A stretch of 64,000 nucleotides of DNA from positions 62,001-126,000 of the forward strand of contig NZ_KB904813.1 in assembly GCF_000380185.1 (NCBI RefSeq). The letters are read 5' to 3'. The stretch is from Thiofilum flexile DSM 14609 (GTDB lineage Bacteria > Pseudomonadota > Gammaproteobacteria > Thiotrichales > Thiotrichaceae). The position numbers and the translations under genes are program-made. This document shows positions 27,449-35,433 of this stretch, piece by piece. The notes below the pieces were generated by a model. It had not been told where the DNA came from. It saw only the letters and a program-made list of their open reading frames with translations, and did no database searches. How positions within the stretch are numbered: position 1 is the stretch's first letter; each line of letters opens with the position of its first letter.

Positions 27449-27493
27449 AAGTAAGCGAGCATTTCTTCCGCAGCCGCTGTAAATACATCCTTG
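27449..27493. repeat. Dispersed palindrome, copy 3 (half copy)
   Basis: 45 bp matching the left half of copy 2: AAGTAAGCGAGCATTTC, CCGCAG, then AATACATCCTTG. The second arm is missing, and the sequence runs directly into the 3' end of the molybdopterin oxidoreductase gene at 27496. Confidence 0.75.
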
Positions 27494-27495
27494 AG

Positions 27496-29565
27496 TTAGG
27501 CAACTTTGACCTCAACTAGGCAATCGTAAAAGGTAGGCCCATTGCCTAAATCCGTGAGCGCTTGGCTAGTGACTTCATTGCAATTTTTCCCGTCTCGACT
27601 CATACCCTTCCACCAAGTGGAAGGAGCAACTACTAAACCAGCCCGTACCTTATCCGTAATGACGGCCTTAGCCTGAAAGTTACCGCGATCATTAAAGATA
27701 GCCACCAAACTACCCGTACTAATCCCCCGTGCGGCGGCATCAATCGGGTGAATTTCTAAGGTAGGCTCAGGCGTGGTTTTGCGTAGGCTTTCAATATTCA
27801 CAAAGGTGCTATTGAGAAAATGCCGCTCAGGAGGCGAGATCATCGCTAAGGGGTAGCGTGCAGCTAATTCGGGATTACTAGCTACCGATTCATAGGGGGG
27901 TATAAAGTCGGGCAACGGGTCTAAGCCTTGCGCGGCTAAGGTGCTGGATAAAAACTCACATTTACCCGATGCGGTAGGAAATTGTCCTTGAGCAAAGGGG
28001 ATAGAGTCCGTATTTAAACGCTGCCAACCCTGTGCTTTTAGGGACTCGAAACTAATACCTTGCATATGCGGATGCGACCAGTCAAAGGCTTGGCTGGCTA
28101 TGGTTTCATCATCTTCGTGGAAGCATGCTTCACTAAAGTCCATCTGTTTGGCTAATAAACGGAAAATTTCACTATTAGGTTTGCACTCCCCTAGCGGCTG
28201 AATCGTTGGATGGTTGAAGAGTACATATTGGTGTCCATAGGATTTGTGAATATCCACATGCTCTAATTGCGTGGTGGCGGGCAATACAATATCCGCATAT
28301 TTAGCCGTGTCCGTCATGAAGTGTTCGAGCACGACGGTAAATAAATCCTCGCGTGCAAAGCCTTGTGCGACCTTACCGCCTTCAGGGGCTATGGCGACCG
28401 GATTGCTGTTATAGACTATAACGGCTTCAATTTTGGGACCAAATTCGGGTGTGGTTTCGTGTAATAGAGCATCCCCAATCGTGCTCATATTGATAGTGCG
28501 AGGGGTATTAGGTAATAGCTCTGGATGCTCTAGAGCGGCCTTATTCACCGGGAAAAAGCCTGAGCTAGAAAGCAGTAAACCACCCCCTTGATGTTTCCAC
28601 GCCCCTAATAGGCTGGGTAAACAGGCCAGTGCTCGCATAGTATTACCCCCGCCTCGCACCCGTTGTAGGCCGTAGCTGGCACGAATGGCTATCGGTTGCT
28701 GGTCAATAATCGCAGTGTGCCCGATTAAGGCGGCGAGGTTTTCGAGAGTTTCCACCGAAATACCGCAGGTCTGCGCCACATAGTCTGGGGTAAAACGCTG
28801 GGCACGCTCGCTAAGTTCCTTAAAACCTAAGGTATGGTTTTGAATATACTCATGGTCGAGCAAATCATCACGTATCCAAATATGGACTAGACCCAAGGCT
28901 AACGCAGCATCTGTACCCACATTCAGCGCGATATGTTGATCACACTTTTCTGCACTTAAGGAGCGATAGGGATCAATAGCAATTAGGATGGAGCCATTGC
29001 GCTTCGCTGCTTGAGCTTTACGCCAAAAATGGATGCTAGAGGTAATCGGGTTAATACCCCACAGAATCAGCACCTTCGCTTGATCAATAGTATCCCCGTC
29101 TAAACCCACCCCTAAACCATAGGTTGCTTTTAATCCCGCTCCACCGGCTGCGGCACAAATAGTCCGATCAAGTTGTGAAGCACCTAGTTTATTAAAAAAG
29201 CGTGCTGCCATGCCTTCGCTTTGCACAAAGCCCATCGTTCCGCCATAGCTATAGGGCAGAATTGCTTCAGGGTCACGTGCGGCAATCGTTTGTAAACGCG
29301 AAGCAATGGTAGTGAGGGCTTCATCCCAGCTAATAGGGGTAAATTGTCCGCTGCCTTTGGCACCGATACGTTTCAGTGGAGTGACTAAGCGCTCAGGGTG
29401 ATAAGTACGCTCTAAATAACGCGCTACCTTGGTACACAAGACCCCAGCAGTAGGAGGATGATCGGGATTGCCCTCTACTTTGACCGCTCGCCCCTTTTCG
29501 ACGCTAATCAACATAGAGCAAGTATCAGGGCAGTCGTGAGGGCAGGCCGCGTGAATGATGGACAT
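27496..29565 (-). CDS. Molybdopterin-dependent oxidoreductase
   Basis: This is a 689-residue catalytic subunit of the DMSO-reductase superfamily. It begins with an Fe-S motif, CPHDCPDTCSM, completed by GVLCTKVARY near residue 43. WDEALTTIASRL and TICAAAGGAGLKATYG follow, then the molybdopterin-binding and dinucleotide-binding domains (IVLPATTQLEHVD; a C-terminal beta-barrel with VRAGLVVAPSTWWKG). There is no Tat signal, so it is probably cytoplasmic. The Mo ligand and substrate cannot be told. It resembles unclassified formate-dehydrogenase-like members. It is divergent from mobB, which makes the cofactor. Confidence 0.88.
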   Translation of the reverse strand: MSIIHAACPHDCPDTCSMLISVEKGRAVKVEGNPDHPPTAGVLCTKVARYLERTYHPERLVTPLKRIGAKGSGQFTPISWDEALTTIASRLQTIAARDPEAILPYSYGGTMGFVQSEGMAARFFNKLGASQLDRTICAAAGGAGLKATYGLGVGLDGDTIDQAKVLILWGINPITSSIHFWRKAQAAKRNGSILIAIDPYRSLSAEKCDQHIALNVGTDAALALGLVHIWIRDDLLDHEYIQNHTLGFKELSERAQRFTPDYVAQTCGISVETLENLAALIGHTAIIDQQPIAIRASYGLQRVRGGGNTMRALACLPSLLGAWKHQGGGLLLSSSGFFPVNKAALEHPELLPNTPRTINMSTIGDALLHETTPEFGPKIEAVIVYNSNPVAIAPEGGKVAQGFAREDLFTVVLEHFMTDTAKYADIVLPATTQLEHVDIHKSYGHQYVLFNHPTIQPLGECKPNSEIFRLLAKQMDFSEACFHEDDETIASQAFDWSHPHMQGISFESLKAQGWQRLNTDSIPFAQGQFPTASGKCEFLSSTLAAQGLDPLPDFIPPYESVASNPELAARYPLAMISPPERHFLNSTFVNIESLRKTTPEPTLEIHPIDAAARGISTGSLVAIFNDRGNFQAKAVITDKVRAGLVVAPSTWWKGMSRDGKNCNEVTSQALTDLGNGPTFYDCLVEVKVA

Positions 29566-29687
29566 AAAAAAATCTCCAAACTGAAATCGCTAACTTAGAC
29601 TATTCATGAGTTTTGCAGATTGCTCTATTCTATTAGGTTTGACAATATGGATAGTTCAAAATGATTTGCTCAGGAGAATAGCAGCGC

Positions 29688-30257
29688 GTGACTCTATCCA
29701 TTTCTAATTATTTTTGCCCCGTTGTAGGCTTTTGTGCTTATAGTGGTACAGGTAAAACAACATTATTGACTCAATTAATTCCTTTAATTAAAGCCAAAGG
29801 GATTCGGGTAGCCATTATTAAACATGCTCATCATCAATTAGAGTTAGATCAGCCGGGTAAAGATAGCTATCGCATGCGTGAAGCCGGAGCCGATCAGGTG
29901 CTGTTGATGTCGGCTAAGGTGTGTGCTTTGACGTGGCAGGGCGATACCGCACCGGAGGAGGCTTCTCTCACACGAGCTTTGAGTATGCTAACCCCGCATA
30001 GTGTGGATTTGGTGATTGTAGAGGGCTTTAAACACGAGTCTTATCCCAAAATTGAAATTCATCGTCCTGCTTTGGGTAATCCCTTATTACATTTGACCGA
30101 TCCCGATATGATTGCAGTAGTTAGTGATGAAATGATAGAGAGTATTTTGCCAGTGTTGGATTTAAATCAACCAGAGCAAATAGTCGAGTTTGTGATGGAT
30201 TATTTTGGGCTAGCGGAAAAGGCGAGTTCTAACTGGGTGAGTAAGAGTAATAAATGA
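29688..30257 (+). CDS. mobB: Molybdopterin-guanine dinucleotide biosynthesis adapter MobB
   Basis: MobB is a P-loop GTP-binding protein that assists MobA in making the guanine dinucleotide form of the molybdenum cofactor. The 189-residue protein has GFCAYSGTGKTTLL (Walker A) near residue 14, AIIKHAHHQLELDQPGKDSYRM near residue 43, and VDLVIVEGFKHE near residue 105. It starts with GTG 11 bases after AGGAG. It overlaps moaD by 4 bp and is divergent from the molybdenum enzyme gene. Confidence 0.93.
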   Translation: MTLSISNYFCPVVGFCAYSGTGKTTLLTQLIPLIKAKGIRVAIIKHAHHQLELDQPGKDSYRMREAGADQVLLMSAKVCALTWQGDTAPEEASLTRALSMLTPHSVDLVIVEGFKHESYPKIEIHRPALGNPLLHLTDPDMIAVVSDEMIESILPVLDLNQPEQIVEFVMDYFGLAEKASSNWVSKSNK

Positions 30258-30487
30258 GTATTAAAGTATTGTTTTTTGGTAGCTTAAAAGAGCAAATTAA
30301 TAAAGCACAAGTGCTGGTTGATTATGTCGAGCCTTTAACGGCTGCACAATTGTGGCAACAGGTGACAGGCAAAGAGGCCATCCCTAATACTGTGCGGGTG
30401 GCGGTCAATCAATCCTATAGTGATGCCTCGACTATCCTGCATGAAGGGGATGAAGTTGCTTTTTTCCCACCCGTAACAGGTGGCTAA
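30254..30487 (+). CDS. moaD: Molybdopterin synthase sulfur-carrier subunit MoaD
   Basis: The 77-residue ubiquitin-like protein ends in the double glycine (PPVTGG) that is thiocarboxylated to donate sulfur to precursor Z. The start KVLFFGSLKEQI is typical. It overlaps mobB by 4 bp and is followed at once by moaE, its partner subunit. Confidence 0.95.
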   Translation: MSIKVLFFGSLKEQINKAQVLVDYVEPLTAAQLWQQVTGKEAIPNTVRVAVNQSYSDASTILHEGDEVAFFPPVTGG

Positions 30488-30488
30488 G

Positions 30489-30932
30489 ATGATCCAGATT
30501 AAGCTCCATCCCCACGCCTTTGACCCCTTGCAATCGATTCAAACCTTTCAACAGCAAGCTGAATTTCGTGCGGCTGCATATGGCGCGAATGCAATTTTCA
30601 TAGGTACCATGCGCGATTTTAATCAGGGCGATGATATCGTAGCGATGCATTTGGAGCATTATGCGGGTATGACGGAGCGCCAATTGCAGGATTTAACCGA
30701 GCAGGTCTTAACGCAATATCCCGTTGATCATGTGTTGATTGAGCATCGGGTGGGAGATATTGTCCCAGCCGATGCAATTGTGGTGGTAGCGGTATGGTCA
30801 GCCCATCGCAAACTCGCTTTTGCAGCGTGTCGGGAACTCATGGAGGCGTTAAAACGTGATGCCCCGTTTTGGAAACATGAAGTACTCGCGGATGGTTCTA
30901 GGCGTTGGGTGGAGCATAATACCGCCGGTTAG
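30489..30932 (+). CDS. moaE: Molybdopterin synthase catalytic subunit MoaE
   Basis: MoaE joins MoaD to convert cyclic pyranopterin monophosphate into molybdopterin. The protein of about 147 residues shows FIGTMRDFNQGDDIVAMHLEHY, HRVGDIVPADAIVVVAVWSAHR and the C-terminal APFWKHEV with its conserved lysine. ATG 30489 is one base past the moaD stop. GTG 30480 would also be possible. Its stop overlaps the stop of the convergent TRIC-type gene by 4 bp. Confidence 0.95.
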   Translation: MIQIKLHPHAFDPLQSIQTFQQQAEFRAAAYGANAIFIGTMRDFNQGDDIVAMHLEHYAGMTERQLQDLTEQVLTQYPVDHVLIEHRVGDIVPADAIVVVAVWSAHRKLAFAACRELMEALKRDAPFWKHEVLADGSRRWVEHNTAG

Positions 30933-31537
30933 TGCTTGATATGTAAAACCGGCACTTGCCATTTGAAATACATGGCAGCTAGCCGCAAGGTAATAATGGT
31001 GATTACCCCAATATAAGCGGCGTATTCGGCATGTAGCCCTAATTGCTTTGTACCCCAATAAGCCACAATTCCTAAAATGGCAGCACTGGCATAAAAATCT
31101 TGATTTAAAATGAAAGGTACTTCATTCACTAATACATCGCGTATCATACCGCCAAATATACCGGTAATAACGCCAATTACCGTCATAATAACGGGGGTAT
31201 TTCCAAATGATTCCGCAATACGTGCGCCTAAAATGGCATAAATAGCTAGTGCAATCGCATCAGCAATTTCTAGCACATATTTAGGCATAGGGCGGTAACG
31301 TAGATACAGTACCGTACTCAAGGAGCAAATCAGGATAACTAACATATAATCCGAACTACGCATCCAATACACCGGATTGCGATCTAATAATAAATCACGC
31401 ACTGTGCCACCGCCTACTGAGGCAATCATGGCAATAATAATCACCCCCACGAGGTCTAAACTGCGACGCCCAGCCGCTAAAGCCCCGCCAATCGCTCCAA
31501 CACCCGTACCCATTAAATCCAGCCAATAGGGCAGCAT
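30929..31537 (-). CDS. TRIC/YadS-type cation channel family protein
   Basis: The 202-residue protein has about seven hydrophobic segments in two related halves. Each half carries the family pattern, GGGTVRDLLLDRNPVYW near residue 43 and GGMIRDVLVNEVPF near residue 128. This is the UPF0126/trimeric intracellular cation channel family of the inner membrane. Bacterial members conduct monovalent cations, though their cellular role is unclear. It stands alone on the minus strand. Confidence 0.88.
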   Translation of the reverse strand: MLPYWLDLMGTGVGAIGGALAAGRRSLDLVGVIIIAMIASVGGGTVRDLLLDRNPVYWMRSSDYMLVILICSLSTVLYLRYRPMPKYVLEIADAIALAIYAILGARIAESFGNTPVIMTVIGVITGIFGGMIRDVLVNEVPFILNQDFYASAAILGIVAYWGTKQLGLHAEYAAYIGVITIITLRLAAMYFKWQVPVLHIKH

Positions 31538-31614
31538 AAAATTTTTTCCTCTAAGACTTATTCAGTTATCTCAAAAGGGCTATGCTAGCGTGCTTTAGTG
31601 AAGGTGAATAGGGT

Positions 31615-32796
31615 ATGGTCGAGATAAATAGTCGGGAGTTTTGGTTAGCTACTTGGGCTTTGTGTCTAGGCTCCGTATTAGTATTTGCTAATCTACATAT
31701 GACCCAGCCGCTGTTGCCATTATTAGCTCAAGAATTTCAATTAACAGAATTGCAGGTGAGCTGGAGTTTGACTATTGCCCTATTAATGTTAGGGGTATCG
31801 CTATTAATCTATGGCCCACTTTCAGATGCTTTAGGACGTAAACCTTTAATGGTTTTGTCCTTATTAGGGGCGGTTATTAGTACGTTTGCTATCTCACAAG
31901 CCTCAAGCTATGGCATGTTAGTTTTTTGGCGCGGCGTGCAGGGGTTTTGTTTAGGGGGCATACCCGCGATTGCGATTGCTTATATGGGCGATGAGTTTAG
32001 TCGTAAGGCAGTTGCTTTTGCTGTAGGGTTTTATATTAGTGCGAATAGTATTGGTGGCGTTTCAGGGCGTCTTATTAGTGGTTTTGTGGGCGAGCATTAT
32101 GGTTGGGCCATGACTTTTATAGTCATGGGCGTATTGGGTTTGGTTTTTCTCCTACTTTTTAGTGTGTTACTCCCAAAGTCTAAGCAATTTGTTGCTAAGC
32201 CATTGCACTTAAAGCAAATTATTAATGATATTATTTTCCACTTAAAAAATCCTGTTTTACTAATAGCCTTTTTAATTGCAGGAGGTAATTTTATGATGTT
32301 TATTCATCAATATAGTTATATTACCTTCGTATTAGCTGAGGAGCCTTATCAATTATCCACGCATCAGTTAGGTATGTTGTTTTTAACTTATTTAACAGGC
32401 TCAATAGCCGCTGCTCTATCAGGTCATATCAGTAAATATATACCGGCTGCTTTAGGGATGGCTTTAGGTATTTTACTATTAATGTTGGGTTCGTTATTAA
32501 CATTAGTACCGCAGCTATGGGTTATTATTGTTGCTTTTATGATGAATAGCTTTGGGTTTTTTCTAACACACTCTTTAGCGAGTAGTTGGGTCAGTCATCA
32601 TGCAACACGAGCGCGGGCGAGTGCTTCTTCATTATATTTGGTATTTTATTATATGGGAGCCAGTTTAGGCGGTTTAGTGTTGAGTCCGTTTTGGAATCAG
32701 GCGGGATGGCTAGGAATTGTACTTTGTTCACTTGTGGTATATAGCCTAACTTTGTGGGGTAGCGTGTGGCTTTATCGCACAAAAGCGTCAGTTTAG
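31615..32796 (+). CDS. MFS efflux transporter, YnfM/Bcr-like
   Basis: The 393-residue protein has 12 hydrophobic segments. Early motifs belong to the major facilitator drug-efflux group: NLHMTQPLLPLLAQEFQL near residue 26, and GPLSDALGRKPLMV as motif A near residue 67. The first part closely follows the arrangement of YnfM-like exporters. The substrate is not predictable. No regulator gene adjoins it. TRIC is divergent 77 bp upstream. Confidence 0.85.
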   Translation: MVEINSREFWLATWALCLGSVLVFANLHMTQPLLPLLAQEFQLTELQVSWSLTIALLMLGVSLLIYGPLSDALGRKPLMVLSLLGAVISTFAISQASSYGMLVFWRGVQGFCLGGIPAIAIAYMGDEFSRKAVAFAVGFYISANSIGGVSGRLISGFVGEHYGWAMTFIVMGVLGLVFLLLFSVLLPKSKQFVAKPLHLKQIINDIIFHLKNPVLLIAFLIAGGNFMMFIHQYSYITFVLAEEPYQLSTHQLGMLFLTYLTGSIAAALSGHISKYIPAALGMALGILLLMLGSLLTLVPQLWVIIVAFMMNSFGFFLTHSLASSWVSHHATRARASASSLYLVFYYMGASLGGLVLSPFWNQAGWLGIVLCSLVVYSLTLWGSVWLYRTKASV

Positions 32797-32820
32797 AATT
32801 AATATGCTACCATTTGTCGG

Positions 32821-32940
32821 GGTGATTATTTTTTATTATTGACACTTATTTTTTACTTATAAATAATTAAGGGGAGCTTAAGGGAAGCGGTTAGGTAAAA
32901 AGGAATTTTTAACGAAGCTCAGAGTGTCCAAATAATCACC
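32821..32940. repeat. Inverted repeat bracketing a promoter region
   Basis: GGTGATTATT at 32821-32830 and AATAATCACC at 32931-32940 are perfect 10-bp inverted copies 100 bp apart. They flank the putative promoter and leader of the Pro-Thr repeat protein. They could be paired operator sites or the base of a leader structure. Confidence 0.45.
32839..32867 (+). promoter_or_regulatory. Putative sigma-70 promoter of the Pro-Thr repeat protein
   Basis: TTGACA at 32839-32844 is followed after 17 bases by AATAAT at 32862-32867, a 5-of-6 match to TATAAT. It lies 92 bp before the ATG at 32960, in an AT-rich stretch. Confidence 0.5.
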
Positions 32941-32959
32941 ATAATAATGGCTCGACATA

Positions 32960-34084
32960 ATGAAAACCGCAATATTTTATAGCCCCGCTTTTATTAAAAG
33001 CAGTCTCTGTGCTTTAGCTTTAGCAAGTGCGACTCAAACTGTATCCGCAGAAGTTAAATTCCGTGTTGCCTTTCAGGAGGATACGCAACGGTATGTTGTT
33101 TATATGGCACCTTTATCACTACCCGTGCCAGATCAAAGTATTTCCTCACAGGTGACGATTGCAGTACCTCATTTATTAGATAATCAGCGTTTTAATGTTT
33201 CTGGTATTACTAGTCTAGTAGATGGCATTGCATGGAATAATCATTCACGTATAGATGCCCCTGTAGAAAGCCCTTATAGCGATTTTATTTCGTTCGGTTT
33301 TAGTTTCTTATCTAGTACGTTGCCTAATTTTAACTGGGTGTTAGGCCAAGAGGTTCCTGTATTTGCCTTTAGTAATAGTAATGGCGGCTGCGTGAGCAAT
33401 GTACGTTTATTAGAGAGTAGCGAAGCATTTGCTCAATTCCCTAATTCAGCAGGCACTAATCCGGGTAATGAATTCACTAATCTAGGTTGGCTAGTTGGAT
33501 ATACTGGAAACTATGGTTCTAGTGTGGATTGTGACAATTTGGGCGGAGAGGTAGTGATTCCAACACCTGTACCGGCACCAGTGCCAACGCCAGTACCGAC
33601 ACCCGTACCAACTCCTGTACCAACTCCGACACCCGTACCAACCCCAGTGCCAACGCCAGTACCAACCCCGGTTCCGACACCAGTGCCAACACCCGTACCG
33701 ACACCAGTGCCAACACCCGTACCGACGCCAGTGCCAACACCTGTACCGACACCAGTGCCAACTCCGACACCCGTACCGACACCAGTGCCAACTCCGACAC
33801 CCGTACCGACACCAGTGCCAACGCCAGTACCAACACCCGTGCCAACCCCAACGCCTAATCCTTGGGTTAGACCCTTGCCACCTGTGTTTAACTTTTTGCC
33901 TGAAAAAGCACGTAAGGCGATTACACGAGTACACCCTAGAACATGTAATCCTAAAGAAGTGGCTGAGATTAGAAAGAAAATAGCGGAAATTGATAAGCAG
34001 TTAGCAAAAAGAAGACTATCTCCTTCTGATAGAACTTCACTTTTGTCAACCAAGATATCCCTACTAGGACAGATCTGCTTCTAA
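32960..34084 (+). CDS. Secreted protein with Pro-Thr-Pro-Val repeat
   Basis: The 374-residue protein has a signal peptide (about residues 1-30) and an N-terminal beta-rich domain (31-197; [29 protein letters not shown]). A tandem Pro-Thr-Pro-Val tract of about 100 residues (200-299) follows. The C-terminal domain has two cysteines bracketing a charged helical hairpin ([20 protein letters not shown] to ICF). The tract should form an extended, rigid polyproline linker between two folded parts. I do not recognise the N-terminal domain with certainty. The downstream gene is convergent and encodes a secreted Kazal-like protein. Confidence 0.8.
   Translation: MKTAIFYSPAFIKSSLCALALASATQTVSAEVKFRVAFQEDTQRYVVYMAPLSLPVPDQSISSQVTIAVPHLLDNQRFNVSGITSLVDGIAWNNHSRIDAPVESPYSDFISFGFSFLSSTLPNFNWVLGQEVPVFAFSNSNGGCVSNVRLLESSEAFAQFPNSAGTNPGNEFTNLGWLVGYTGNYGSSVDCDNLGGEVVIPTPVPAPVPTPVPTPVPTPVPTPTPVPTPVPTPVPTPVPTPVPTPVPTPVPTPVPTPVPTPVPTPVPTPTPVPTPVPTPTPVPTPVPTPVPTPVPTPTPNPWVRPLPPVFNFLPEKARKAITRVHPRTCNPKEVAEIRKKIAEIDKQLAKRRLSPSDRTSLLSTKISLLGQICF
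33560..33858 (+). repeat. Minisatellite encoding the Pro-Thr-Pro-Val linker
   Basis: About 300 bp of imperfect tandem 12- and 24-bp units, such as CCGACACCAGTG and CCAACACCCGTA, all in frame with the coding sequence. Unit variants (GTTCCG, CCTGTA, ACTCCG) differ mainly at third positions, so the protein repeat is better conserved than the DNA. Copy number changes would stay in frame. Confidence 0.9.
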
Positions 34085-34113
34085 CACGCATTCGCTAGGT
34101 TGAGTCTTAAATT

Positions 34114-34150
34114 ACACTACGGTGAGAGCATTACGCTCTTGCCGAGGTGT
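34114..34150. terminator. Bidirectional terminator-like hairpin
   Basis: An interrupted stem joins ACACTACGG to CCGAGGTGT, with AGAGC/GCTCT at the tip. It fills the gap between the convergent Pro-Thr repeat gene and the Kazal-like gene, and T- and A-rich flanks suit termination from both sides. Confidence 0.5.
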
Positions 34151-34444
34151 TTAATACTTTAAGTCTTTTTGGCATTTCCCCCTTTCATACGCTTTCACCT
34201 CTGGATTTTTGCAGGCCAGACAGGCATTGCGAAAGGTTTTAGAAGGTTTATTACGTGCGAAAATACCACAAACGGGTGAAAAATTATGTTCACAGATAAG
34301 CGGGCGTGGTAATTCGCAAGCTACGATTCTAATTTGAATTTTAGCGGCGGTTTGCATTGTTAGAGAGGTTGCTGATGCGTGTAATGGCATGATAAGCAAC
34401 ACGGTTATCGTTAATAGAGATCTGATATTAAATAATATTCTCAT
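34151..34444 (-). CDS. Secreted Kazal-like small protein
   Basis: The 97-residue protein has a signal peptide (about residues 1-25) and a C-terminal cysteine-rich module. CEHNFSPVCG, KTFRNACLAC and YERGKC give the spacing of a bacterial Kazal-type serine protease inhibitor domain (C, PVCG, TY/F-N-C, C, G-C). Kazal domains bind serine proteases in a substrate-like loop. In bacteria the targets are mostly unknown. The cysteine before the motif (ACELPRP) may complete a disulfide. It is convergent with the Pro-Thr repeat protein. Confidence 0.7.
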   Translation of the reverse strand: MRILFNIRSLLTITVLLIMPLHASATSLTMQTAAKIQIRIVACELPRPLICEHNFSPVCGIFARNKPSKTFRNACLACKNPEVKAYERGKCQKDLKY

Positions 34445-34539
34445 TTGAGAAGTCTCCTTTGTCTATTATGTTTATTGCAGGAGTTGAGTAGAACACGTAC
34501 TCTTAATTAGTGTATGTCACTGACTTGCTGGAATTACAT

Positions 34540-35199
34540 ATGAATTTAGAACAAGCTCGCACAAATATGATAGAGCAGCAGCTTAGACCGTGGGGTGTTC
34601 TCAATCAAACCATACTCAATATATTAAATGATATTCCACGGGAAAAATTTGTTCCTCATCAATGGAAGGATCTCGCTTTTGCTGAAGTAGCGGTTCCTAT
34701 TGGGCATGGGCAAGTCATGATGACACCCGGAATTGAGGCGCGAATGCTACAAGCATTGGATATTAAAACCAATGACCTTTGTTTAGAGATCGGCACCGGA
34801 ACCGGGTTCATCACCGCCTGTATGGCACAGTTAGGGCGTGAAGTGGATTCTATTGAGTTATTTAGCGATTTTACCCGTAAGGCCAAGACTCACCTACATG
34901 ATTTAGGTATCCATAATGTAAACTTGTCCGTGGGTAATATCTTACAGGATTGGCAAAAGTTCCAAACGCCTCAATATGATGTTATTGCTGTCACCGCCTC
35001 ATTGCCCAAAACGTTACCAGAACTGGAGCAGCAATTAGTGATTGGTGGACGTATGTTTGTGGTCATTGGTGCTCATTATCCGATGCAAGCTTGGTTAATT
35101 ACCCGTGAAGATCAAGATGAGTTTGAGCGTCGTCCACTGTTTGAGACTGAGCTACCACCACTGAGTGGTATGAATACTGAGGCGGTGTTTGAGTTTTGA
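34540..35199 (+). CDS. pcm: Protein-L-isoaspartate O-methyltransferase
   Basis: PCM methylates L-isoaspartyl residues with S-adenosylmethionine to start repair of aged proteins. ATG 34540 (MNLEQARTNMIEQQLRPWGV) is preferred over an ORF start at 34510. The SAM loop LEIGTGTGFITACMAQL lies near residue 77, and the conserved substrate segment VPIGHGQVMMTP near residue 50. The C-terminal part (LPPLSG) fits the variant often found next to tolC in Gammaproteobacteria. Its stop is 234 bp before tolC, with rhodanese remains between. Confidence 0.88.
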   Translation: MNLEQARTNMIEQQLRPWGVLNQTILNILNDIPREKFVPHQWKDLAFAEVAVPIGHGQVMMTPGIEARMLQALDIKTNDLCLEIGTGTGFITACMAQLGREVDSIELFSDFTRKAKTHLHDLGIHNVNLSVGNILQDWQKFQTPQYDVIAVTASLPKTLPELEQQLVIGGRMFVVIGAHYPMQAWLITREDQDEFERRPLFETELPPLSGMNTEAVFEF

Positions 35200-35244
35200 G
35201 CATACCGCTGAGATTACCTCATGGAATAATTTTCGCTATGCGCG

Positions 35245-35350
35245 GTGAAAACAGTGTGCTGTATAGTAGAGCGAGGCGAATTTGAGGCGATCAATTTAAT
35301 GGGAGGCATTGATCAATGGAGCAGAAGAGCTATTGATCCCATAATGCCAT
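35245..35350 (+). pseudogene. Decayed rhodanese-domain gene fragment
   Basis: The frame from 35245 reads GEFEAINLMGGIDQWSRRAIDP, which matches the C-terminal end of single-domain rhodaneses (GF..V.NL.GGI.AWS...DP..P). The active-site cysteine loop is missing or scrambled, no complete ORF precedes it, and stops interrupt the frames upstream. A small rhodanese gene commonly sits between pcm and tolC in related bacteria, as I recall, so this is probably the remnant of that gene. About 80 bp of the spacer after it look non-coding. Confidence 0.6.
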
Positions 35351-35433
35351 TAATACTAAATACTCTAGTAGGTAGCTCATCCTTTACAATGTTATTAAAC
35401 CGAGCTAACCGCAAGATACGGTACTTTATTTAA

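Noticed and set aside
33560-33858. CRISPR-like regular repeats
   Set aside because: The units are contiguous 12/24-mers with no unique spacers and are in frame with a protein.
33511-34053. Long minus-strand ORF with Gly-Val-Gly-Thr repeats
   Set aside because: It is the reverse reading of the Pro-Thr-Pro-Val minisatellite. The plus-strand protein has a signal peptide and folded end domains, the reverse one has neither.
35245-35433. Short ORF as an intact gene
   Set aside because: Only the rhodanese C-terminal signature is present, the start is a poor GTG, and the rest of the frame lacks family sequence, so I call it a remnant.
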